Assembly (NCBI GenBank): GCA_025060105.1
Contig: JANXCS010000002.1
Location: 124,001 to 188,000, forward strand
Length of the DNA: 64,000 nt
Reading direction: 5' to 3'
Source of the DNA: Pseudothermotoga sp.
Lineage (GTDB): Bacteria; Thermotogota; Thermotogae; Thermotogales; DSM-5069
The translations under genes were made by a program, and so were the position numbers. This document shows, piece after piece, positions 24,633-34,192 of this stretch (within the stretch, counting starts at the first letter, position 1; every line of letters starts with the position of its first letter). Below the pieces are notes generated by a model that saw only the letters and a list, made by a program, of their open reading frames with translations, searched no databases and had not been told where the DNA came from.

Positions 24633-27600
24633 TCCTCTTCTTGAATTGCTTTAATTGAGCAATGAATGCATCTATTCTTGCTTCAATGGACGGTGTGAAT
24701 GGGTTTCCATCCAGCTCGATAGAAATGAATGGCAAGGGCTTGCCAAGCTTCCGCTTTTTATCTTCTATGGCTTTCTTGAGTATCGATTCGGCTATTCTAG
24801 TAGGCATACAAGCGAAAGGACCAACAGCCAGAACCCCATCATAGTATTCTCCGATCTCAGCTAGAGCACTACCAACAGTCAAAATAGCTTCTCCAGTCAA
24901 CATTGGAGAAAGGTACGGACGAGCGGTTTCAACCACATGTGTGATATCCAGCATGCGTATGTCACAGAGACCTGTACGGGCAAACAGATTTTTCATTCTT
25001 CGCTCGAAATATCTCAAAACCCGCATTTCCATACGTTTTTTGATCCTTTGAAATTTTGTTGAATCCTTGTTTACAAGTCTTTGTATGAAGATGTAGTAGA
25101 TGTAGTAAATCCACTCATGTATGGGTGATATGTGTAGGATGATACCTTCTTGTGCAAACAAATCTTCTATCCTCTTTCTACTGAACTCATCCCAACGAAC
25201 ATATATTTCACCCGTCATCATCGCTTTGGGACTTCTCTCGTACGCTTCCTTCAAGTTGAGTCTCTCAAGCTCAGAACAAATTTTTTCTACTGTTTTAAAG
25301 AAACCAGCTATGGTATCCTTGCGCAGGCTCTCAAGGACCATTTTTTGATGCCTCTCAACCAACGAATCAATGTAATTTTCATCTCTAACGAGGGTTTTCA
25401 AAGAATTCTCCAAATTTGAATACAAATCGGAAATGAGTATAGCGAGCCAGGCTCTAATCGTGAAGTCTATCCCTAATCCACCGTAAGCGTTCTCTGAGTT
25501 CAATGAGACCAACCCGACGTTTTGAACTCCATTCTGCTCTAACCAAAGCTTCATATAAACGCTGTACTGTCCAAATCTACAGGGACCAGACGTTGTTGGC
25601 ATGAAAAAGAGAGTGATCTCATCTTTGGGCCTTTCTTCAAGATACCTTATCAATGAACCTAATGTCAAGTGTAGAGGTAAACATTCCTTAGACAGTGAAT
25701 TACCTTTACCAATCCTGAATTCAATTTCTCCTGGGGGAGGACAAACATGCGTTTTCACTCCAAACCTTGAAATAGCAGAAGCCAAACAACGAGCTCCAAA
25801 AGCCCCCATCGTTGGAAAAACCAACTTCACATTTGGATCGGTCCAAGGGATCTTCACACCGTCCTTCAGAACGAAGACACCAGATTTGTCTATCTGAACT
25901 TGGAGTGATCCTGAAATTGTTCGTTCTTTTTTAACACCTTTTCTACACTTGATGATATCTAAAAATGCCTCTATGCGTGTTTCTATCCCAGCGTCTGCGG
26001 TGTGACTGTCAAGCTCGAGTATGAGCGCAGGTTTTTCACCCATGATGGTCTTGAAATAAGATAGAATAAAAGAATCTGGACCACAGCTGAAATTCGTTAT
26101 GAAAACAGGATAAAGCTTTGGATGATTTTTCACGTATCTAGCGGCTTTGATCATCATTTCTCCCCACGTCCAATACATGTTTTCATAACCTTGGTTCGAT
26201 TCGAACGGAAGCGCATCGAAACTTGCCACGGGATAACCGTAACTTGCGATCTTTCTTGGCACACCTAGATTTGCATATCCTAGAAAAGCGTTATAAGCTC
26301 TCCCAAAGATGACAATACCCATATCACTCTCTTCAACTTTTCGAATGAACAACTCTCCCAACCGTTTCAGATTGTTTTCAAAATCTTTCTGACTCTTTCT
26401 TGCTTTCTCGAAAGCTATCTCAACTTCTTCTTTTCTGAAACCAAGATTTTCGAACATTTCGAAGATAGCTTTAAATACCTTTTCCTCTGGATCATTGAAA
26501 TCAAGTTCACATGAGAGAATCTGAACATTTTCTAGTTCTTTTATGTCCGCTTTTAACCAATCCGCTTCACTTTGAACGAAGGGACAATATACACCTTTCA
26601 CATTTGAACCAGCCGGCTTTGCCCCCCTTATCCTCGGAAGAAAGATGAAATCAATGTTCTTCTTCAAGAGCGAAAGTATAAAACCGTGTGACTGTTCAAC
26701 AGGGAAACAGAATTCTGAACCCATCCTATCTTTTCCAGATTCCTCTGGTTCATCAGGTAGAACTATTTCAAATCCGAGTGTTGCAAACAATGTAGAAAAA
26801 AATGGGAAGAACACGTTCATTACGAACGATTTACTAATGCCAACACGTTTTCCGTGACCGTTTTCTTTCAATTCAAAAACCATCTTTTCTCTCTTAGCAA
26901 CAAAGTCAAGATCGTTCACATCGAATTTGTGCTCCCTGAAAGATTCATATAGATTACACGCTCCACCGTACGGTATCCTCTTTCCGTTGACTTCGATGAC
27001 ACTGATGGTGCATTTTCTGTCGCAGCCAATTCTTCCACCAGTGCAAGTGAATGGTTTTAAATATTTCACTTCCCGATCTGCTAGCTCACGTATATCGTAA
27101 TGTTTCCTCTCCAAAATACCTTTTTCGATGTTCTCAATCGTCATGAGTGCTACACCATATGCACCCATGAGTCCTGGTTCAGGGGGAACTATCACTTTCT
27201 TTCCAGTCAGTGCAGCCATCGCAAGTGGTACTGCTTTATTGTAACAGGTACCACCCTGGACGAAAACTTTGTTCCCAATGGGTCTGTTGCCTTTCACTCT
27301 ATTTAGATAGTTCATACAAACCGAATAGACCAAACCTGCACATATGTCTTCGGCAGAGATGCCTTCTTGTATAGCGGTTTTTACGTCACTGTTTATAAAG
27401 GCCGCACATTGGTCGCTGAAGTTCGGGGGGTTTTGAGCCTTCAACGCATAGTCTGCAATTTGCCTATAATCTATGTTCAAAGACTCGCGAGCAGCTTCTT
27501 CCAGGAAGGAACCGGTTCCAGCAGAACAGGCCTCGTTCATGGCGTAATCGTACGGCACACCTTCATTCAAGTAGGTATACTTGGCATCTTGCCCACCGAT

Positions 27601-28761
27601 TTCAAAGATCGTGTCAACTTCAGGGTCGAAATGTGCGGCAGCTTTTGCATGAGCCATGATTTCATTGTAGACAGCTTTTGTTTGAACGTGAAGACCAACG
27701 ATCTTCCTACCAGAACCGGTAACGCCAACTCCAATTATTTTCACAGGAACATTCAGTTGAGACAGAATTTCTTTGTAACATTTTCTTGAAGCACCAATCG
27801 GGTCTCCAAGCGTTCTGAGATAGCTTTTCGCCAGAATCTTCTTGTCACTCAATCTTACAAGCACTGCTTTAGTGGTCGTAGAGCCAACATCAACACCAAG
27901 AACACATTCATCGTTCAACTCGGCTTTTCCGTTCTCGATAGTTTTGAACTCCACCATGGATACATATTTCGATAATGGAGCCAATCTGAGGAAGGCTGAG
28001 GGTATCTGTTTTGGAATGATATGGTATTTCTTTACAATTTCTGGATTGTTTTCAACAAGCCAAAGATATGCTCCGAAAGATTCGAAATAAGTTGCTTCAT
28101 CTGGGATGACGTAATCAATACGACCATTGAGATATTTCAACATGAGTTTATTCCTCGTGGAACCACCAACGATCAGAATTCTTTTCACACCCGCATTGTT
28201 CGCAAGTTGAAGTATTTTGTCAGCCATAACTTTGCCTAAACCATTGAGCACTAAATCTTTCGGAACACCTTTGTTCAAAGCGTGAGTACAATCGCTCTTG
28301 CAGAATACCGTGCAACGTGAGGACAACCTGTAGAAACCATCTGAATTCACCGAATCTATAACTGAAAGATCCAATCCCATTCTTTTCAACTGTTGCAGAA
28401 AGAACTCACCTGTACCGGATGCGCACTTACTTCCCACTTGAATTGAACTTACCTCACCGGCTCGATCGAGTTGGTACAACACAAAATTTTCGCCACCAGC
28501 ACTCACAATTCCATCACATTCGCCATACTTATATCTCAAACTCTTGTAAGCGAATTCAACCGCAAGTGATTCGGGGATATTCGGGGCTCTAAAAATTTTT
28601 CTCAACTTTCTACCTGTGAAAACGAGTTGGAGGTTCTCTGGCAAATCCTTCAGGATTTTTTCAACTGCCCCAATTGGATCACCGTTGTGTGAAAGCCATA
28701 ACACTCCTCTGTCTCCAAAAGCTGAAACGCTCGATGAGCCAACGCAAATAGCGAGACGCAT
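24598..28761 (-). CDS. Giant acyl-CoA dehydratase activase / DUF2229 fusion protein
   Basis: 1387 residues. Two tandem BadF/BcrA-type ATPase domains: the first (1-270) has VGSKCASGTGEFFLQQL and GGSTRNKLML; the second (about 285-565) has LGVDVGSTTTKAVLV, NEACSAGTGSFLEEAA and QGGTCYNKAVPLAMAALTG. Then comes a Cys-rich link (TGGRIGCDRKCTISV, YGGACNLYE), DUF2229 (VGISKSFVMNVFFPFFSTLFATLGFEIVLPD) and a C-terminal 2-hydroxyacyl-CoA dehydratase-like part with FSCGPDSFI, GPCRFGQY and GPFACMPTRIAES. Such proteins couple ATP hydrolysis to low-potential Fe-S reduction; their substrate is unsettled. Near usual length for the fused family. Confidence 0.82.
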   Translation of the reverse strand: MRLAICVGSSSVSAFGDRGVLWLSHNGDPIGAVEKILKDLPENLQLVFTGRKLRKIFRAPNIPESLAVEFAYKSLRYKYGECDGIVSAGGENFVLYQLDRAGEVSSIQVGSKCASGTGEFFLQQLKRMGLDLSVIDSVNSDGFYRLSSRCTVFCKSDCTHALNKGVPKDLVLNGLGKVMADKILQLANNAGVKRILIVGGSTRNKLMLKYLNGRIDYVIPDEATYFESFGAYLWLVENNPEIVKKYHIIPKQIPSAFLRLAPLSKYVSMVEFKTIENGKAELNDECVLGVDVGSTTTKAVLVRLSDKKILAKSYLRTLGDPIGASRKCYKEILSQLNVPVKIIGVGVTGSGRKIVGLHVQTKAVYNEIMAHAKAAAHFDPEVDTIFEIGGQDAKYTYLNEGVPYDYAMNEACSAGTGSFLEEAARESLNIDYRQIADYALKAQNPPNFSDQCAAFINSDVKTAIQEGISAEDICAGLVYSVCMNYLNRVKGNRPIGNKVFVQGGTCYNKAVPLAMAALTGKKVIVPPEPGLMGAYGVALMTIENIEKGILERKHYDIRELADREVKYLKPFTCTGGRIGCDRKCTISVIEVNGKRIPYGGACNLYESFREHKFDVNDLDFVAKREKMVFELKENGHGKRVGISKSFVMNVFFPFFSTLFATLGFEIVLPDEPEESGKDRMGSEFCFPVEQSHGFILSLLKKNIDFIFLPRIRGAKPAGSNVKGVYCPFVQSEADWLKADIKELENVQILSCELDFNDPEEKVFKAIFEMFENLGFRKEEVEIAFEKARKSQKDFENNLKRLGELFIRKVEESDMGIVIFGRAYNAFLGYANLGVPRKIASYGYPVASFDALPFESNQGYENMYWTWGEMMIKAARYVKNHPKLYPVFITNFSCGPDSFILSYFKTIMGEKPALILELDSHTADAGIETRIEAFLDIIKCRKGVKKERTISGSLQVQIDKSGVFVLKDGVKIPWTDPNVKLVFPTMGAFGARCLASAISRFGVKTHVCPPPGEIEFRIGKGNSLSKECLPLHLTLGSLIRYLEERPKDEITLFFMPTTSGPCRFGQYSVYMKLWLEQNGVQNVGLVSLNSENAYGGLGIDFTIRAWLAILISDLYSNLENSLKTLVRDENYIDSLVERHQKMVLESLRKDTIAGFFKTVEKICSELERLNLKEAYERSPKAMMTGEIYVRWDEFSRKRIEDLFAQEGIILHISPIHEWIYYIYYIFIQRLVNKDSTKFQRIKKRMEMRVLRYFERRMKNLFARTGLCDIRMLDITHVVETARPYLSPMLTGEAILTVGSALAEIGEYYDGVLAVGPFACMPTRIAESILKKAIEDKKRKLGKPLPFISIELDGNPFTPSIEARIDAFIAQLKQFKKRSETLAGAVSHR

Positions 28762-28770
28762 CTATCAACA

Positions 28771-30066
28771 TCACCTCCTGTCCAGATCACGAATGAGAGC
28801 ACACAGTTCTTCAGCGAGTTGCTTTACTCGAACTTCTTCCTTTCCCTCCACCATCACGCGAATCAACTTTTCTGTACCGGATGGTCTCACAACGACCCGA
28901 AATGGTCCTTTCATATGTTTCTCCAGTTCCATTTTCAGCAGCGGATGTTCCACAACTGATTTGTCCTGTACCGGAACGTTGAGTAGAATTTGAGGATAAT
29001 CCTGAACTTCTGCTCCCAACTCAGACGAACTTTTGTTTGTCGTAACCATCAATCTCAGGAACTCAAGGGCAGTTATCAAACCATCGCCGGTAGTTGATCT
29101 GTCCAGAAAGATGATGTGACCAGACCTCTCTCCACCGAAGCTCGCACCTGCCTTCAGCATACCCTCCAGCACATACTTGTCCCCTACTTTCACCCTTAAA
29201 AGCTTTATACCTCGATTTTGTAAATAATCCTCTAAACCTTTATTACTCATGATTGTTGCCACGATCGTGTCCTTCCGCAGACGATTCTCCTCTCTGAGTC
29301 TCGTTGCAATTACACCCATGATCTTGTCGCCGTGGATTTCTTCACCCTTTTCACTGAGTAATACGCATCTATCGGCATCACCGTCATGCAAAACACCGAG
29401 GTCAAAACCAGCGATATGCCTAGCAAGGAATTCCGGATGCTGTGATCCACAATTTTCATTTATATTCCGACCGTTGGGAGTGTTAGAAAAACAAACCACA
29501 CTCGCACCTAGTGCGTTTAGAACCTCTGGCACAGTTGTGATTGCCGCTCCATTGGCAAGATCGATTGCGATCTTAATACCAGACAAATTGATTTCGCTGA
29601 ACAATTTTAAGACAGTTCTCAGATAAATTTCCCGTAACTGCGGATCGATTTCCAAAAAGCCCCTTTGTACACCGCCCGAAACATTCTCCATGATCGATTC
29701 GATCATTTCTTCCTCACTATCTGGAAGTTTGAAGCCTGATCTGAATATCTTTATTCCATTGTATTGATAAGGATTGTGCGAAGCCGATATCACTATGCCA
29801 AAACAGTCCAGCAACTTTGTGATCATTGCTACTGCTGGAGTAGGCAGTATGCCAGCAATTCTCACTTTTGCTCCTTTCTCCAACAATCCTTTCACGATAG
29901 CTTTTTGAATAGGTTCAGATGATTCTCTCGTATCGCAAGCAATTATGAACTGTGCGGATTCATAAAGCTCGCCGAGTGCTAAACCTAACTTGTAGGCAAG
30001 CTCATCGGTTAAATCTTCTCCGTAGATACCCCTCACCCCGTCTGTACCAAAAAGATTTCTCATCAC
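28771..30066 (-). CDS. glmM: Phosphoglucosamine mutase
   Basis: 431 residues from GTG, 7 bases after GGGGAGGT; the ATG three bases on is an alternative. NLFGTDGVRGIYG at the start, the phosphoserine loop ISASHNPYQYNGIK near residue 95, metal loop LHDGDADRCVLL, sugar loop GGERSGHII and C-terminal RPSGTEKLIRVMVEGK are all present. It converts glucosamine-6-phosphate to glucosamine-1-phosphate for UDP-GlcNAc. It sits with murB in an envelope-precursor cluster and overlaps the TPR gene stop. Confidence 0.88.
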   Translation of the reverse strand: MMRNLFGTDGVRGIYGEDLTDELAYKLGLALGELYESAQFIIACDTRESSEPIQKAIVKGLLEKGAKVRIAGILPTPAVAMITKLLDCFGIVISASHNPYQYNGIKIFRSGFKLPDSEEEMIESIMENVSGGVQRGFLEIDPQLREIYLRTVLKLFSEINLSGIKIAIDLANGAAITTVPEVLNALGASVVCFSNTPNGRNINENCGSQHPEFLARHIAGFDLGVLHDGDADRCVLLSEKGEEIHGDKIMGVIATRLREENRLRKDTIVATIMSNKGLEDYLQNRGIKLLRVKVGDKYVLEGMLKAGASFGGERSGHIIFLDRSTTGDGLITALEFLRLMVTTNKSSSELGAEVQDYPQILLNVPVQDKSVVEHPLLKMELEKHMKGPFRVVVRPSGTEKLIRVMVEGKEEVRVKQLAEELCALIRDLDRR

Positions 30067-30617
30067 TTCATTACCTCCCCATAAACCTTTGCAACTTGCT
30101 CAGCTTTCTCCTTCTCTCCAGTTTGTTTGTAAAGATCTATAAGTAAATTGATCGCCTGTGTTTTATAGAAAGAGTTCGGCATATCGAGTACTGCGCTCAA
30201 TTGAAGTTTAGCTTCGCTGGTTCGGCCAGCCTTCGCCAGGCTTTGACCTATGAGATAAATCAACTCCACCTGCCTTTGATCGTTTTGATGGAGTTGTTGA
30301 AGAGCCTTCTTGAAGTTTTCAGCCGCAGACGAGAAGTCTCCCACTTGGAACTTCACAACTCCAAACGCGTAGTATTTCTCGAAAAGACGATGCTTCAGCT
30401 CGTCTTTGAATCCTTTGAATTCCTTTAAATCGTTTTTGTCCACATATTTTTCGAACTCTTCGTATTGTTCATTTGCATAGAGTTTGTACGCTTCCAAGAT
30501 CATCTCGTATCTTTTCAGCTGAGATCTTTTGGAATTGTAAGCTTGAAAACAGAGCAAGAAAAGCAAAGAAAAAATAGTTAGCAAGATCAAGAAGACACCC
30601 TCAGGGCGAGATTTCAC
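30063..30617 (-). CDS. Membrane-anchored TPR-repeat protein
   Basis: 184 residues from the GTG at 30617, which has AGGTG six bases upstream; the longer GTG at 30626 lies inside that site. One N-terminal membrane helix (VFLILLTIFSLLFLLCF) then helical repeats: FGVVKFQVGDFSSAAENFKKAL, YLIGQSLAKAGRTSEAKLQLSAVL and AINLLIDLYKQTGEKEKAEQVAKVY match TPR units. It is probably a scaffold on the inner face or periplasmic side, between murB and glmM, perhaps in wall synthesis; this is positional inference. Confidence 0.7.
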   Translation of the reverse strand: MKSRPEGVFLILLTIFSLLFLLCFQAYNSKRSQLKRYEMILEAYKLYANEQYEEFEKYVDKNDLKEFKGFKDELKHRLFEKYYAFGVVKFQVGDFSSAAENFKKALQQLHQNDQRQVELIYLIGQSLAKAGRTSEAKLQLSAVLDMPNSFYKTQAINLLIDLYKQTGEKEKAEQVAKVYGEVMK

Positions 30618-30626
30618 GTTCAACAC

Positions 30627-31493
30627 CTACCACACATCAACCTCTGGTTCTAGGGTAACGTTGAACTTCTCCTGCACGAGTCTCTTCACAACCTCAGCGA
30701 GAGTCAACACGTCTTTTGCTGTCGCAGATCCCAAATTCACTATGAAGCCTGCGTGCTTAGTAGAAATTTGCGCATCCCCGATCCTGTATCCTTTCAAACC
30801 AAGTTCTTCAATGGCTTTCCCTACGTAAAAGTTTGGCTTTGGACGTTTAAAAAAACTTCCTGCGCTCGGTAGATCGAGTGGTTGTGTTTCGATACGCTTT
30901 CTCATTATTTGTTCCATCCTCGAACGAATCAGTTTGCTGTCAGATTTGACCATTCTGAGGCACACCCTGAGAACCACCCAACCGTTTCTTTTGAAGACGC
31001 TATCGCGATAAGAAAAGTAGAGCTGATCGCGGCTTGCAAGCATCACACGTTCCCCATCAAAAAACTCAACCCAATCTATCACATCACAAATTTGACCGCC
31101 ATAAGCACCAGCGTTCATGTAAACAGCTCCACCGATCGTACCAGGTATACCGTAAGCGAATTCCAAGCCCGAAAGCCCGCGTTCCGCCGCTTCTATGCAA
31201 AGTTTGCTGAGCTGAGCGCCAGCCTCACTCACCAACGAATCATTATCAAAGTAGAACCTATCCAGACCCAAAGTATTGATCACTACATCTACACCTTCAT
31301 CTGGTGGTAAAACGTTCGTACCCTTCCCCAGCAATTTCGCACCCGGAAAGAGAGTTAAAGCACAGACAAGTTGCTGGATCGACTGCGGTACCAGAAACAA
31401 TCTTGCTGGACCTCCTATCCTGAAGCTGGTATGGAGACTTAAAGGTTCATCGATCAAACGTTGGCACATTTGATTTACCTTCATAAGAGTCAC
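30627..31493 (-). CDS. murB: UDP-N-acetylenolpyruvoylglucosamine reductase MurB
   Basis: 288 residues, start GTG overlapping the preceding stop. FAD-binding HTSFRIGGPARLFLVP near residue 21, LGKGTNVLPPDEGVDVVI (the usual GSN is GTN here), YGIPGTIGGAVYMNAGAYGG, catalytic Ser in SAGSFFKRP, HAGFIVNLGSATAKDV and terminal Glu in LEPEVDVW. It makes UDP-MurNAc by NADPH reduction. The tail is short, as in the compact MurB class. Confidence 0.92.
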   Translation of the reverse strand: MTLMKVNQMCQRLIDEPLSLHTSFRIGGPARLFLVPQSIQQLVCALTLFPGAKLLGKGTNVLPPDEGVDVVINTLGLDRFYFDNDSLVSEAGAQLSKLCIEAAERGLSGLEFAYGIPGTIGGAVYMNAGAYGGQICDVIDWVEFFDGERVMLASRDQLYFSYRDSVFKRNGWVVLRVCLRMVKSDSKLIRSRMEQIMRKRIETQPLDLPSAGSFFKRPKPNFYVGKAIEELGLKGYRIGDAQISTKHAGFIVNLGSATAKDVLTLAEVVKRLVQEKFNVTLEPEVDVW

Positions 31494-32194
31494 GACTTCC
31501 TCAGCTCATTCACAAAGAGCTCGACTTCGTTGGTTATCACTGCGTCTATGTGGTACTTTATACGATGATATTTGTTGATATCATCCAATGTCCAGACATA
31601 GACCTTTACGCCTAGATCCTTGACAAGTTTGATTATCCTGTTCGACAAGATTGGATAATCGAAGAGCTGGTGTGGTAAATGCATTGAATATGGTCTGTAT
31701 TGCAAGAGTTTTTCTATCAATTCAATTGGATCATACCTCAACTCTTCACCAACGAGGAAACCAAACTTCATATCTGGCCTTTGTTTTATCAATCGAACTA
31801 TCAGTTCGTGATCGAACGAAGAGACAACCACACTCTTTGTAAGATGAAACTCATCGATGAGCTGTAAAGCTTTCTGGGCAACCCTTGCTTCTTTGATCTC
31901 TGCGTTCAAGATGTGTTTCTGATCGAACATGGTAAGTACTTCTTCAAAAGATGGAATTCTTTCACCACTCACCGCATAACCTTTGAGCTCTTCCAGCGTT
32001 AAATCCGAGACCTTCACATCCACACCACACAATCTTTTTAGATCTTCGTCATGAATCACCACGACTTTGTCATCTTTTGTGCTCCTCAAATCCAACTCGA
32101 CGCCGTTTGCTCCAAGCTCGAGGGCTTTTTTGAATGCGATGAGGGTGTTCTCTGGATAACGCGCTGAGTAACCTCTATGAGCTAACAAAATCAT
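31490..32194 (-). CDS. Glycerophosphodiester phosphodiesterase
   Basis: 234 residues. AHRGYSARYPENTLIAFKKALELGANGVELDLRSTKDDKVVVIHDEDLKRLCG in order gives the GDPD TIM-barrel with the catalytic His pair and Glu/Asp metal ligands; VYVWTLDD near residue 200 is the usual C-terminal motif. It hydrolyses glycerophosphodiesters to glycerol-3-phosphate and an alcohol. No signal peptide, hence cytosolic, UgpQ-like. It overlaps neighbours on both sides by four bases. Confidence 0.92.
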   Translation of the reverse strand: MILLAHRGYSARYPENTLIAFKKALELGANGVELDLRSTKDDKVVVIHDEDLKRLCGVDVKVSDLTLEELKGYAVSGERIPSFEEVLTMFDQKHILNAEIKEARVAQKALQLIDEFHLTKSVVVSSFDHELIVRLIKQRPDMKFGFLVGEELRYDPIELIEKLLQYRPYSMHLPHQLFDYPILSNRIIKLVKDLGVKVYVWTLDDINKYHRIKYHIDAVITNEVELFVNELRKS

Positions 32195-32670
32195 CTCAAC
32201 ACACCCCCCACCTCTGCAAAGGCGTTCATGACGTCCCTCACGAAACCTTTTGAATTTTCACTCGACTCAACGACGAACAGCCAAACGTCCTTCCACCAAG
32301 CAGTAATGGTCTTACCTCCCTTTTTGGTGCTGTAATAACCGAAAGATGGAAGATCTATATAAATTCCGAAATTCCATACACCATACTTCTTCACTATAGA
32401 CTTCCACAGATTCTTTGAAGAACCATCAAACCTCTTGAGACCGTAAAACAAAAACATCTGCCCTTTATTATCACGATAAATCGCCACAGTTCCTCTCGCA
32501 TCGATCCCTTCATAGTTGTCAAAAATATCGGTATGAACCAGGACGTATTTGCCCTGAACAATTTTCACCGCAGATTCGAGCGAATAGGCACGCGGCGGAA
32601 CTTCTACGATCCTGATCGTACAACCGTTAAGAACTGAGAGAATGAAGAAAACTAAAAAGATTTTCTTCAC
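32191..32670 (-). CDS. Hypothetical lipoprotein
   Basis: 159 residues with a lipoprotein signal (LSVLNGC lipobox). The mature part is a beta-rich domain with YVLVHTDIFDNYEGIDARGTVAIYRD and several Trp/Tyr (NLWKSIVKKYGVWNFGIYIDLPSFGYY). I do not recognise the family. It is co-transcribed between the metallo-hydrolase and glycerophosphodiesterase genes, suggesting an envelope role, but nothing more can be supported. Confidence 0.55.
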   Translation of the reverse strand: MKKIFLVFFILSVLNGCTIRIVEVPPRAYSLESAVKIVQGKYVLVHTDIFDNYEGIDARGTVAIYRDNKGQMFLFYGLKRFDGSSKNLWKSIVKKYGVWNFGIYIDLPSFGYYSTKKGGKTITAWWKDVWLFVVESSENSKGFVRDVMNAFAEVGGVLR

Positions 32671-33287
32671 TCTTTTTCCTCCTTCAAAAAATCGTTGTAT
32701 TTCAAGATGTACTCGATCGTTCCAAACTCCCCATGACCTGGTAGAATCATTGAATCTGGTCTAAAACTTTTGAAGATCTGCCTTAATCGTTTCAAGGTTC
32801 TCACCATCGTCGCTTCATCACCACTGGGAAGGTCGGTTCTACCAATACTGTCCAAAAAGATTGTATCACCACTGAAGATCACATCGCTGACTTTTAGTAG
32901 AATCGAACCTGGTGTGTGTCCAGGAGCATGGATAATTTGAAATTCTAATCCACCCTCATTCAACACATTTTCTGTGAGGATTTCAATTGTTCCATCGAAA
33001 ACGAACCGTTCCCCAAAGTATGAAGACAGATTCAAAAGGGGATCTCTCAAATGTTTTGAATCCTTCCTGGAAATGTAAACTTTCTTGGCATTCAATTCTT
33101 TCAAACCGCAGACATGATCGAAATGACCATGTGTGAGAAGCACCACGCAGGGTTCTCTCACGATCGTTCCAATACCGTATCCTGGATCGACAACGATTTT
33201 AGGATCAGTTTCTAACAGATAAGTGTTCGTCCCTATAGGACCTGTCACAATGCGGAACACCAAACCTTTGATCTGAAAAAGTTGCAA
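32667..33287 (-). CDS. Metallo-beta-lactamase fold hydrolase, glyoxalase II-like
   Basis: 206 residues from the TTG at 33287, 5 bases after GGGGGTGA; the longer frame runs through the promoter. VTGPIGTNTYLLETDPKIVVDPG, metal motif LLTHGHFDHVCG, HAPGHTPGSILL, FSGDTIF and LPGHGEFGT give all metal ligands for a binuclear site. It belongs to the small cytosolic GloB-like group, which often hydrolyses thioesters; the substrate is unknown. First gene of the minus-strand set ending at glmM. Confidence 0.82.
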   Translation of the reverse strand: MQLFQIKGLVFRIVTGPIGTNTYLLETDPKIVVDPGYGIGTIVREPCVVLLTHGHFDHVCGLKELNAKKVYISRKDSKHLRDPLLNLSSYFGERFVFDGTIEILTENVLNEGGLEFQIIHAPGHTPGSILLKVSDVIFSGDTIFLDSIGRTDLPSGDEATMVRTLKRLRQIFKSFRPDSMILPGHGEFGTIEYILKYNDFLKEEKE

Positions 33288-33302
33288 TTTTCTCACCCCC
33301 GG

Positions 33303-33309
33303 TATAATA
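33303..33309. promoter_or_regulatory. Shared -10 element of divergent genes
   Basis: GTATAATAC is nearly symmetric: plus strand TATAAT (33303-33308) serves the PLD-like gene, and minus strand TATTAT can serve the metallo-hydrolase gene. The plus start codon follows only 8 bases later, implying a leaderless message. Confidence 0.5.
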
Positions 33310-33316
33310 CTAAAAT

Positions 33317-34192
33317 GTGAAAACATTTCTTCTGTGCCTATCGACATGTTTGTCGTTTGCTTTTCAACTCGTGTTCACACCGCTCCAGTCCACGGACTGG
33401 CTGTGCGAATTGGTAGATAAGGCTTCGTGGCGTGTGTATGTGTGCACTTATTCTCTGAACGAAGAGAACTTGCTGTCAGCACTGTTCAAAGCTTCTCAAC
33501 GTGGTGTAGAAGTAAAGATAATGTTCGAAACAGGTGTGGCGCCACCTGGTGCACGTATAAAAGTAGATGTCGAAAACTCCCTGTTGCATTTGAAATTCAT
33601 TGTCATAGATGAAAGAGTCTTGTTCGGCTCTGCGAATTTCACTCAAAACGGTCTGAAAAATTCTCTGAACGATCTTTTGCTCGTTGAGGATTCACTAGTA
33701 GCTTCACAGTTTGCTGACTTGTTCGAATCCATCTGGAACGGAGAGGTGAAACGAATCACAATAGAGCAGGATGGTCTGATGGTGAAAAATTTTCATCTTG
33801 AAGAACTTTTGCTTGAAGAGCTTTCCAAAGCTAGAAAAACTGTGGATATAGCCATGTACGCTCTGACACATCCGAAAGTCTGGGCTTTATTGAAGATCCT
33901 TGCAAGTAGGAAAGTCAAAGTCAGGTTGCTCGTCGATCGATGGTTTCTAGATTCCTCCACATTGAAGGACCTGCCAAAATCTTGCATAGAATTGAGGGTT
34001 TTCAAAGATCTCACATTGCATACGAAATTTTTTATAATCGACGGGCGAACAGTTATAAGCGGTTCAGCCAATGCTACGAAAAGTGGTTATGCAAAGAACG
34101 CTGAGTTGATGATGATACTTAAACGTAAAGATCTGGTCAAAGAGTACGTGGAATTCTTCGAGAAAATATGGCGGGAGGGAGTTGAACCTTGA
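33317..34192 (+). CDS. Phospholipase D-family protein with signal peptide
   Basis: 291 residues from GTG without any ribosome site; a TATAAT ends 8 bases upstream, so translation may be leaderless. An N-terminal signal peptide (FLLCLSTCLSFAFQLVF) sends it out of the cytosol. Two HKD motifs are intact: HLKFIVID from His91 with GSANFT, and HTKFFIID from His235 with GSANAT. Such pairs hydrolyse phosphodiesters in lipids or nucleic acids. The small size is like bacterial secreted nucleases (Nuc type, duplicated). The stop overlaps the next gene's TTG. Confidence 0.8.
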   Translation: MKTFLLCLSTCLSFAFQLVFTPLQSTDWLCELVDKASWRVYVCTYSLNEENLLSALFKASQRGVEVKIMFETGVAPPGARIKVDVENSLLHLKFIVIDERVLFGSANFTQNGLKNSLNDLLLVEDSLVASQFADLFESIWNGEVKRITIEQDGLMVKNFHLEELLLEELSKARKTVDIAMYALTHPKVWALLKILASRKVKVRLLVDRWFLDSSTLKDLPKSCIELRVFKDLTLHTKFFIIDGRTVISGSANATKSGYAKNAELMMILKRKDLVKEYVEFFEKIWREGVEP

